Assembly (NCBI GenBank): GCA_964618405.1
Contig: CAZUAY010000264.1
Location: 1-5,543 of the forward strand
DNA from: JBBQIY01 sp964618405
GTDB lineage: Bacteria; Verrucomicrobiota; Kiritimatiellia; RFP12; UBA3636
Reading direction: 5' to 3'
Length of the DNA: 5,543 nucleotides
This document shows, piece after piece, positions 1 to 5,543 of this stretch. The notes under the pieces were generated by a model that was not told the origin of the DNA, did not search any database, and saw only the letters and a list, made by a program, of their open reading frames with translations. The stretch's first letter is position 1; each line of letters opens with the position of its first letter. The position numbers and the translations under genes are program-made.

Positions 1-529
1 GGATAGATGCTGATGCCACCTCAGACCGTGCATTATAACCGAAGCTGTCGGTGTTACGGCTCGTGGCACGGTTGAGCAGATCGTAGCTGTAGGCAAGTGG
101 GTTCACTGCTACGCCGTCTACGGTGTTAGTGATGGTTTTAATCAAGCCGCGCCGATACAAGTCGTGGGTGAGTGCGCGGGAGAGGACTATTCCGTTGGTC
201 AATGTCACCGAATAGCCTGCTTCATACCCTTCGGAAGTATAATGGTAATCAACGGAGAAGGCGGCATTCGAAACTGCCGAGAGACAGTTCTCGACATCGT
301 AGGAATAGGTGGCTGAATCTTGTCCGTCAACCGTCAGTTGCCGCAAGCGTTGATACTCGTCAAGTCCACGTACAATGTCGTGAGAGACTCCAGCAAACGA
401 AACGGTTTCGTTGGTCGCAATGCCAAGGGGCGGACGGGAATAGGTGTAACCAGCGACGACATTCGACTCTACGGCAAGGCGTAAAAAACGTTGTATTCGA
501 ACGATTCGGATGTAGTCAAAGTTGAACAT
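1..529 (-). pseudogene. Displaced RHS core fragment, frameshifted, running off the left edge
   Basis: From an ATG at 527-529 the frame is open to the left edge and reads as RHS repeat sequence: LAVESNVVAGYTYSRPPLG, then ATYSYDVENCLSAVSN, then HDLYRRGLIKTITN, then VAVNPLAYSYDLLNRATSRN, then SFGYNARSEV. It is colinear with about 3000-3520 of the main RHS gene. The first residues after the ATG do not match RHS, but the next frame reads ESFEYNVF, matching main-gene VSFGYNAF. Adding one base to the six-A run at 483-488 (T on the coding strand) joins the two as YNVFLRLAVESN against YNAFQHLASASN. That implies a 1-base deletion. In the homologous frame a TAA lies just upstream (531-533), and no convincing ribosome binding site precedes the ATG. 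It is probably the left-over 3' part of an older RHS gene; the rest of its core and its tip would lie beyond the window. If a ribosome does start at 529, a short orphan RHS fragment could still be made. Confidence 0.75.
21..190 (-). repeat. Direct repeat copy A: RHS core segment in the remnant
   Basis: This aligns without gaps to 3000-3169 at a constant offset of 2979 bases in the same orientation. Counting by hand over 61-180, about 105 of 120 bases are identical. It encodes the stretch from TNGI through DLYRRGLIKTITN to YNARSEV. Similarity drops sharply on both sides, though protein-level homology continues to about 525. Confidence 0.8.
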
Positions 530-551
530 TATCGATGTCTGTCTCTTGCTT

Positions 552-995
552 TCAATACGCTGTAGGCTTGATTACTGAACTTAGATCTCCGATTACAATA
601 TAGATCCCAAGGCCAGAGTTATCGGATTTTTCTAGCCGTGCTGCACGCACATTCATCCTCGGAACTACACTTATTTCTTGGAGCAAAGAATCTCGTGTTA
701 TGTATATAAATGACGCCGTAAATGTTAGATTTGTTAAATCCTTCAAATACATAAGAATCTTCTCGTGATTGCACTGGTTAGTGAAAGTTTCAAGTTCGTT
801 TTGTGAGGAAATCTTCAGAGCATCAAAATCAGAACAACATGCATCATTTGTAATTGAAAAAAAGGATCCTTCAGAAATCAAATATTGCGATGTTTGGGAT
901 TTTTCTTGGAAGCATCCATAAATTACGAAGGGAATAACATATATTAGGAATAGAAACATGTATTCAATTTTCATGATAGTTCTTTCAATCTTCAT
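552..995 (-). CDS. Small putative lipoprotein, unknown function, in the toxin-immunity cassette
   Basis: I do not recognise the family. The chosen ATG at 993-995 gives 147 residues and has GAGG nine bases upstream (1005-1008). An in-frame ATG at 972-974 (140 residues) is also possible. The frame is open further up to a TTG at 1085, but that would bury the signal peptide. The N-terminus is basic (MKIERTIMK) and is followed by a hydrophobic stretch (MFLFLIYVIPFVIYG) and a cysteine at residue 28. The resulting lipobox, I-Y-G-C, is acceptable apart from the unusual Tyr. The mature part is soluble, with a vicinal Cys pair (ACCSDFD), a third Cys (NQCNHE) and a strand-rich C-terminal half ending GLGIYIVIGDLSS. 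It lies 138 bases after the membrane protein on the same strand and is equally AT-rich. An envelope-located second immunity or accessory protein is a reasonable guess, based on position only. Confidence 0.6.
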   Translation of the reverse strand: MKIERTIMKIEYMFLFLIYVIPFVIYGCFQEKSQTSQYLISEGSFFSITNDACCSDFDALKISSQNELETFTNQCNHEKILMYLKDLTNLTFTASFIYITRDSLLQEISVVPRMNVRAARLEKSDNSGLGIYIVIGDLSSVIKPTAY

Positions 996-1004
996 TTTTG
1001 ATTG

Positions 1005-1008
1005 CCTC
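1005..1008 (-). promoter_or_regulatory. Ribosome binding site choosing the lipoprotein start
   Basis: GAGG on the minus strand lies nine bases before the ATG at 993-995. No comparable site precedes the ATG at 1008-1010. The ATG at 972-974 has only a weak GAAAGA upstream. This favours the 995 start, which places the putative lipobox cysteine at residue 28. Confidence 0.45.
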
Positions 1009-1133
1009 ATGATGTGTTCTGATTGACATTTCAGTTTTGTAGGGATATGGGTAAAAGAGTTAGGGCGAACCTGCAGAAGAATCAACCTGTCCTGTTCTTA
1101 ATAACCAAGAATAATATAATCCAGTACCTAGTC

Positions 1134-1625
1134 TCAATCAGGCTTTCGTGTTTCGTCATCATTATGTTGTGCAAAGAACTTATGCAAAATTGTGAAACCT
1201 GCAAGATAAAAAAACATTGACAACGGAGGAATAATAGCAATCGCCACGCCAAAGTCAGGTCGGTTTTCATATCCATTATACCTAAAAAAAAGAAAGCCTC
1301 CTCCAAGGAGATGAAACCCAATTCCAAGTAAAGCCTTCCTCCCGCCAGACCTAAGAAATTTGAACAGTACTGCCCAATACTTTATGAAAAGATATACGAG
1401 TAATGGAAATGACATCAAAAACACACCGTCCTGAATCATTAGCCCATATCCCAGAATTCCGATCCATGACACTGAAAAAAGACCAATTTCACGGAAACAA
1501 TCATACCGAATAATGAAAAACAAAGAGAAGATAAGCCAATAAACAGTTGTCCAAACAGGAAAGACAAGGCACTTTTTCTGCAAAACCCAGCACCATTTTG
1601 TTTGTTTTCTTGTATGATATGCCAT
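1134..1625 (-). CDS. Polytopic membrane protein, candidate immunity protein for the RHS tip
   Basis: This encodes 163 residues, from ATG at 1623-1625 to TGA at 1134-1136. I do not recognise the family. It shows five hydrophobic segments at about residues 21-40, 46-64, 68-90, 98-115 and 125-148. The short N-terminus is basic (HTRKQTK) and the C-terminus is charged and hydrophilic (HNDDETRKPD), so it is most likely an inner-membrane protein. The start is supported by a GAGGTG ribosome binding site 3 bases upstream that overlaps the toxin stop codon. This points to translational coupling with the RHS gene. Immunity genes typically lie directly after the toxin tip, and this one shares the tip's AT-rich composition. 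The immunity role rests on position alone. A membrane protein next to an HExxH toxin suggests that the toxin acts at or reaches the envelope, or that the protein blocks toxin entry. Confidence 0.7.
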   Translation of the reverse strand: MAYHTRKQTKWCWVLQKKCLVFPVWTTVYWLIFSLFFIIRYDCFREIGLFSVSWIGILGYGLMIQDGVFLMSFPLLVYLFIKYWAVLFKFLRSGGRKALLGIGFHLLGGGFLFFRYNGYENRPDFGVAIAIIPPLSMFFYLAGFTILHKFFAQHNDDETRKPD

Positions 1626-1628
1626 TTA

Positions 1629-1635
1629 CACCTCT
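1629..1635 (-). promoter_or_regulatory. Ribosome binding site overlapping the toxin stop codon
   Basis: Read on the minus strand, the junction is TAGAGGTGTAAATG. The TAG ends the RHS gene, and AGAGGTG is a good Shine-Dalgarno match that begins inside that stop codon and ends 3 bases before the ATG of the membrane protein. This fixes the start of the downstream gene and suggests that terminating ribosomes re-initiate there, tying immunity synthesis to toxin synthesis. Confidence 0.65.
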
Positions 1636-2197
1636 ACTGAACGTAATCAAGTTCCAGAAGATCCCCGTAATTTGGAGCAAACCTTGGACTATATATCGAA
1701 ACAAATTTGTCCAAAGTCAATGCGAAGAGATGACTTGCTTCGTGCGCCATGACATTTCGGAGTCCATAAAGACCATTTACCGAGGAGTCAAAAAGATCTT
1801 TATTAAGACCAATATTGCCGCTACCTTGGTTGGTCAAGCCAAGTAATCCCTTTGTCGAACACTTGCTGACCTTCCAGTTTCTAAATCCTTCGATTTTTGT
1901 TATGGCATTAAGTTTATTCCGAACTGAGAGCATGGTATCAATACGCTCCTTTGGCCATTTCTTGTTTTCAAAATCAAAAAGCATTTTTAAGTTGCCATTC
2001 ACCAACGATAAGTCTTTACCGAATTGATACAGTCTCAGTGAATCGTCACCGCTAGCAGTTAGCGTAGGCACATTGTAGCCAAGTACCTCTTCGATGTTAG
2101 CAATAAAACCTCTGGCTGATTTAGCAATAGCTTTTGCGTTTTTATCAATCAAAAGCCATTCGTCGGATCTAGGGGTACGCCAGAGTAACGACAAACG
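1634..2197 (-). other. Variable C-terminal toxin tip, putative HExxH zinc metallopeptidase
   Basis: These are the 187 residues after the WDVLG core end, in the position of a polymorphic toxin tip. The DNA becomes AT-richer than the repeat body, as expected for an exchangeable tip. Near the end, residues 1214-1225 read GLYGLRNVMAHEASH-like, with HEASH at 1221-1225 (bases 1730-1744) inside a predicted hydrophobic helix. This is the zinc-binding HExxH pattern, with His1221 and His1225 as ligands and Glu1222 as general base. The third ligand is not obvious; Asp1232, Asp1248 and Glu1251 are candidates. The protein ends only 31 residues after the motif. HExxH peptidase domains are a known class of polymorphic toxin tip, but I cannot assign this one to a named family. 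The motif could occur by chance, although its place in a tip makes that less likely. Confidence 0.65.
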
Positions 2198-5100
2198 ACC
2201 TAGTACATCCCATCGGTTCACCCCATTATTCCAGCAAAACTCATAAATATTCAGCCCGCCTTGCTCCTCAATAGGGTCTCGATTTATCCAGCGGTGGAGA
2301 AGGGGGTCGTAGAAACGGTAGCCATAGTAGTACAGTCCGGTTTCATCGTCGAGGTACTTCGTTGAAAATCGGAAGACGAAAACTTCGGACATAGAACCGG
2401 ATTGGGTGATTGTCTCACCGAAAGCGTCGTATGCGTAGGAGGCGACGACGGAGCCGGATTCATCGACGTAGGCCGTAATGTTCCCGTTATTATCAAAGCA
2501 AGGGAAGTAGAAGGCACCGTCGATGCTGAGGGCGAGGAGTCCGCCGATGCCGCCAGCCCCCTGAAAGGAACCGGATAGGTCTTTTCCCCAAATGTACTGG
2601 TTGGTCGTAGAGCCGCTTGCAGCCTCCACGGTCTCCAATATGGGCAACCACCCGTCGTAGACGAAGGTGTGCGTATGGCTCGGTGTCCACTTCACCACGC
2701 GCCTGCTCATGTAGTCGTAGGCGTTGGAGACGACGCAGACGCTGTTAGAATAAGCCGACGTTAAGCGATTCTCTGCGTCATAAGTGTAGGAGAACACGCC
2801 GTTAGTGAGCAGGTTGCCGTCGTGGTCATAGGAGAGGTTTTCCACGGACGGCACCGAAGGCACGGAAATCTGGGAATACTGATTGAGGGCGTTGGCAGTG
2901 TAGGTTGTAGAGATGGAATTGACGGAAGAAGTCGTGTGGTTCCCGATGTTATCGTAGGCGTAGGCATAGTCCACAGTATTCAAATTTACACCAGTGACTT
3001 CTGATCGAGCGTTGTAACCGAAGGTGTCTGAATTTCGGCTGGTGGCACGGCTGAGCAGATCGTAACTGTAGGCAAGCGGGTTCACCGCTACGTTGTCTAC
3101 GCTGTTGGTGATGGTCTTAATCAAGCCGCGTCGATATAAATCGCGGATGAGTGCGCGGGTGAGGCCTATTCCGTTGGTCAGCGAAATTGTGTGTCCCGCA
3201 TCCCAGCCGTCAGGCGTGTAGGCGTAGGTGGCCGTGAAGACCGCGTTGGAGACGGTGTCGAGACGCGACTCGGAGTCAAAGGCATACGCGAGATAATAGG
3301 GAGGAGTTCCGGCCTCACCGAGGCCAGCCACAGTAAGACTGGAGACGCGACCGTATACGTCCTTATGACGCGCAAGGACGCTGGCTGTGCCGGTTATGGT
3401 GATCGTTTCGTTGGTGGCCGCCCCGAGATTGTCGTTAGCGTAGGTGAACGCCGCAACGGCGTTCGATGCGGATGCAAGATGTTGGAAGGCGTTATATCCG
3501 AACGAGACGGATGGAGTGGCGTCGCTGTAGGCAGTGGCGGTGAGAAGGCCGTCAGTATTGTAGGCTTGTTCGCGCCACGCGCCCCGTGCCCATGTCGTGC
3601 GAAGCGGCTTCCCATCATCGGTGTAGGTGTAGCCGATGACAGAGTTGTCGGCATAGACCTTATTCGTGGTCAAGCCGGTCGGATGGTCGTAATGCCACTG
3701 TGTCGTGTCCCATGCTGCGCTGTCGCGGGTGGTGCTAAGCTCTTTCATGCGTCCCATGGTATCAAATTCGTAACGGACTGGATAGGTCGCGCCAGAGGAG
3801 GCAATACGCTGTCCGAGCGCGTCGTAGGTGTTTGTCGTGACGTTACCGAGAGCATCGGTGGCGGTAAGCGTTCGTCCGAAGACGTCGAAGGTATAAGATG
3901 TAATGGCATACGTACTACCGCTACCGATGAAGGTGTCGTGCTCTGCGACGTCACCGAAGTCGTTGAACCCGAGCCAAGTTTCAGAACGCCAGATAGAGGA
4001 GCCGGAAGGTTTACGTTCGGTGTAAAAGACCCGTCCGTAAGGATCGAAGAAGAAATTGCGTTCGCCATCGACCGAGGTCTCGGTAATTGTGCGCCCGTAT
4101 TTGGTCACACGGACAGACGGCGTAGCTCGAAGGGACGAGGTCTGCGTTTCGGTGAACATTTGCGTTGTGCCATTCCAGACGGCAGTGACTTCATTGGTCA
4201 CGCCGTTCGCACCTATCGCAACGGTATGGCGGCGCAGCATGTCGGAGAGCCCGGTGAGCTGATCGCGGTTGATGGACTGCACCGCGCCCGCAAGAGAATC
4301 CGTCACGCGCCAGACTTCACCGCCAGCGGTTTCGTAGGATACGTCCGTGCGGTTGGTGATGCCGGAGGCAACAGTACCGATCTGCTCGCCGAGGTCATCG
4401 TAGAGGTTGTACACAGAGGGCTGTCCGGAACGCATGCTTGCCAAAACCCGCATCGAGACACCGTCGTAGAGGTTCGAGCTTACGCCAAGCGGCGTGGTGG
4501 ACGAGACAGTTCGTCCGAGGAAATCGCTGACGGTGACGCTGTTCGTGATGGTGGGATGGTCGCTCGCTTCAGTGGTCTGGGTTTCGATTCTGTTGCCGGA
4601 AGCTTCATATTCTGTCCGGCGCGTGCCGCGTGTCCATTGATCATCCCATTCGGTGTACGACTCTGAAGCGCCGTTTCGGTAGTCGATGTTTCTGGACAAG
4701 ATTACAGGATTAACAAGATTCGTCGGCGAGAACGTCTGCGTTTCGCTTACTTCGCGGTCGTCATGCAAGGTGCGAGTTGTAACGGTGCGTAAACCGCGCG
4801 TATCGGTGCGGACGGCGTAGTCGGAAGTGCCTTCAGGGTAAACTGTCGTTTCAGATGTGCGCCAGCCTTTGTTGTAGACGAAATTCTGCTCGACCGCCGC
4901 ACCTTCAACCTTTGCAGGACGCACGACCGTATTGGTTTCGCGACCCATGGCATCGAAGAAATGCTGGGTGACTCGGAAGGCGTTGAAATCAGCGGAGTAC
5001 CAGTTGGCGTAGGGAACGTAACGATCATCATGAGGCAGTTTAGCTAGCGAGACTTCTTCCATGGCGTAATAGAGGTGGTCTTTCCCAGTGATAGCGGAGC

Positions 5101-5543
5101 GGAGCACCTTGTTGCCGTTACGATCTATTGTCCAGAGGAGACGGCAGCAGGAGTAGGCGTTGGTGGTGCTGGAGCCGTCGGAATAGAGCGTGGAGCGGAG
5201 GCGGTTTTTGTCGTCGTAGGCGTTCGCCTGCCAGGAGAGGACATCGCCCGTACTGCCGAGAAGTGTAGCGGAATAGAGGGTGGTGCCGTGGGTGGCATCT
5301 TGAATGGTCAGATCGGACGTATCAGACGGATAGGACTGATATGACCGCTGGGTGATGGTGCGCAGGTGCGCACCGTTGACAACAGGCAGGAATGCCTGTT
5401 CCACATCGTCCCAAGTGCCGAGGGCGTACTCGTAGGTGGTGATGGTGCCGTCTTCGTCAGTGGAGCTGATGGAACGTCCGCGAAGTAAGAGCGGAATGTT
5501 GGGGGCATCGGTGTCGAAATGCGTTTCGATGGAAACGGCGTTG
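1634..5543 (-). CDS. RHS/YD-repeat polymorphic toxin with HExxH-containing C-terminal tip (5' end outside window)
   Basis: This is a large RHS-repeat protein, read from beyond the right edge to a TAG stop at 1634-1636. The frame stays open through 5405-5543 and encodes further repeat-like sequence (DGTITTYEYALGTWDD), so the GTG at 5402-5404 is internal and at least 1302 residues are visible. Residue numbers here count that GTG as 1. Most of the protein consists of degenerate YD repeats such as TNTYDALGQRIAS, YTYDAENRLTSAYS and YAYDAFGETI. Next come YIWGKDLSGSFQGAGGIGG and the RHS-associated core end (1019-1069: GLYYYGYRFYDP, then INRDPIEEQGG, then NRWDVLG). In known RHS and TcC proteins the repeats form a hollow cocoon that encloses the C-terminal toxin, which is delivered by T6SS, Tc or other export systems. 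Residues 1070-1256 form the variable tip. The delivery route cannot be seen because the N-terminus is missing. The RHS assignment is secure; an antibacterial role is inferred. Confidence 0.95.
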   Translation of the reverse strand, partial: NAVSIETHFDTDAPNIPLLLRGRSISSTDEDGTITTYEYALGTWDDVEQAFLPVVNGAHLRTITQRSYQSYPSDTSDLTIQDATHGTTLYSATLLGSTGDVLSWQANAYDDKNRLRSTLYSDGSSTTNAYSCCRLLWTIDRNGNKVLRSAITGKDHLYYAMEEVSLAKLPHDDRYVPYANWYSADFNAFRVTQHFFDAMGRETNTVVRPAKVEGAAVEQNFVYNKGWRTSETTVYPEGTSDYAVRTDTRGLRTVTTRTLHDDREVSETQTFSPTNLVNPVILSRNIDYRNGASESYTEWDDQWTRGTRRTEYEASGNRIETQTTEASDHPTITNSVTVSDFLGRTVSSTTPLGVSSNLYDGVSMRVLASMRSGQPSVYNLYDDLGEQIGTVASGITNRTDVSYETAGGEVWRVTDSLAGAVQSINRDQLTGLSDMLRRHTVAIGANGVTNEVTAVWNGTTQMFTETQTSSLRATPSVRVTKYGRTITETSVDGERNFFFDPYGRVFYTERKPSGSSIWRSETWLGFNDFGDVAEHDTFIGSGSTYAITSYTFDVFGRTLTATDALGNVTTNTYDALGQRIASSGATYPVRYEFDTMGRMKELSTTRDSAAWDTTQWHYDHPTGLTTNKVYADNSVIGYTYTDDGKPLRTTWARGAWREQAYNTDGLLTATAYSDATPSVSFGYNAFQHLASASNAVAAFTYANDNLGAATNETITITGTASVLARHKDVYGRVSSLTVAGLGEAGTPPYYLAYAFDSESRLDTVSNAVFTATYAYTPDGWDAGHTISLTNGIGLTRALIRDLYRRGLIKTITNSVDNVAVNPLAYSYDLLSRATSRNSDTFGYNARSEVTGVNLNTVDYAYAYDNIGNHTTSSVNSISTTYTANALNQYSQISVPSVPSVENLSYDHDGNLLTNGVFSYTYDAENRLTSAYSNSVCVVSNAYDYMSRRVVKWTPSHTHTFVYDGWLPILETVEAASGSTTNQYIWGKDLSGSFQGAGGIGGLLALSIDGAFYFPCFDNNGNITAYVDESGSVVASYAYDAFGETITQSGSMSEVFVFRFSTKYLDDETGLYYYGYRFYDPLLHRWINRDPIEEQGGLNIYEFCWNNGVNRWDVLGRLSLLWRTPRSDEWLLIDKNAKAIAKSARGFIANIEEVLGYNVPTLTASGDDSLRLYQFGKDLSLVNGNLKMLFDFENKKWPKERIDTMLSVRNKLNAITKIEGFRNWKVSKCSTKGLLGLTNQGSGNIGLNKDLFDSSVNGLYGLRNVMAHEASHLFALTLDKFVSIYSPRFAPNYGDLLELDYVQ
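2198..2350 (-). other. RHS-associated core-closing region with putative self-cleavage residues
   Basis: This segment encodes residues 1019-1069 (GTG at 5404 counted as 1). It holds the family hallmark D-x-x-G-L-Y-Y-Y-x-Y-R-F-Y-D-P, followed by R-W-I-N-R-D-P-I-E, then G-G-L-N-I-Y-E-F, and ends in N-R-W-D-V-L-G. Characterised RHS and TcC proteins have an aspartyl-protease centre here that cuts off the toxin just after a DPxGL motif. Arg1030, Asp1043 and Asp1066 have spacings of 13 and 23 residues, which match the catalytic Arg/Asp/Asp of TcC proteins as I remember them. The cleavage motif itself is altered: DVLG-R replaces DPxG-L. The core identity is clear, but autocleavage is an inference. 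Confidence 0.85.
3000..3169 (-). repeat. Direct repeat copy B: matching segment inside the main RHS gene
   Basis: This is the counterpart of the remnant block at 21-190, in the same orientation about 3 kb away. It encodes LTRALIRDLYRRGLIKTITN and VAVNPLAYSYDLLSRATSRN. Direct repeats like these flank the whole toxin-tip, membrane-protein and lipoprotein stretch, and could support homologous recombination that deletes or swaps the cassette. Confidence 0.8.

Noticed and set aside
172..525. Plus-strand open frame of 117 codons
   Set aside because: It is antisense to the RHS remnant, very Arg/Gln-rich, and has no recognisable features.
996..1085. N-terminal extension of the lipoprotein gene from a TTG at 1085
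   Set aside because: It would put about 40 non-signal residues ahead of a good signal peptide. The AGGACAGG upstream is directly adjacent to the TTG with poor spacing, while the ATG at 995 has a better-spaced GAGG. It is retained only as an alternative.
996..1133. Promoter or terminator between the membrane protein and lipoprotein genes
   Set aside because: A TATATT-like hexamer is visible on the minus strand near 1110-1117, but there is no matching -35 at proper spacing. I found no clear stem-loop with a T-run.
1082..1327. Minus-strand open frame of 81 codons inside the membrane protein gene
   Set aside because: It overlaps the 163-residue gene in another frame. The larger frame has a proper ribosome binding site and start next to the toxin stop.
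3191..4666. Long open frame of 491 codons on the plus strand
   Set aside because: It lies wholly antisense to the RHS repeats. Its Gly/Val/Arg-rich sequence has no domain or repeat logic and looks like a by-product of GC-rich YD codons. The minus frame is clearly the coding one.
5402..5404. GTG as the start of the RHS gene
   Set aside because: The frame continues open to the right edge and encodes more RHS-like repeat sequence, so the real start lies outside the window.
1..5543. Mobile element, CRISPR array, tRNA or rRNA
   Set aside because: I saw no transposase, inverted-repeat ends, spaced short repeats or RNA gene signatures. The only repeat is the RHS core duplication.

Overview
The window holds the 3' end of an RHS/YD-repeat polymorphic toxin locus, and every gene is read on the minus strand (right to left). 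No ribosomal, tRNA or housekeeping gene is present, so the taxonomic call is weak. The bacterium is Gram-negative-like. The repeat style (TNxYDALGQR-type YD repeats, a YSCCRL motif, the block YIWGKDLSGSFQGAGGIGG, and a WDVLG closing motif) resembles RHS proteins I associate with Verrucomicrobiota, Lentisphaerota and Kiritimatiellota. This is from memory and was not tested by a search.

Reading in the direction of transcription: (1) From the right edge to 1634 runs a very large RHS protein whose N-terminus lies outside the window. At least 1302 residues are visible. It ends in a recognisable RHS core-closing motif (2198-2350), followed by a tip of about 187 residues (1634-2197) with an HEASH zinc-protease-type motif. 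(2) Nine to ten bases downstream, with its ribosome binding site overlapping the toxin stop codon, lies a 163-residue protein with five hydrophobic segments (1134-1625). It sits in the classic position of an immunity gene. (3) Next is a small putative lipoprotein of about 147 residues (552-995), a possible accessory or second immunity protein. (4) From about 529 to the left edge is a fragment of a second RHS core. Part of it is about 87% identical in DNA to the main gene. It carries an apparent 1-base frameshift in a homopolymer and has no RHS start, so it is probably the displaced remnant of an older RHS 3' end.

Base composition follows this layout. The RHS body and the remnant are GC-rich, while the tip, the candidate immunity gene and the lipoprotein gene (about 550-2190) are clearly AT-richer. 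The simplest reading is that a new toxin-tip/immunity cassette entered an RHS gene and pushed the old core end, with its presumed old tip beyond the left edge, downstream. This fits the orphan-tip model known for rhs and CDI loci. The specific toxin family, the immunity assignment and the lipoprotein's role are inferences.
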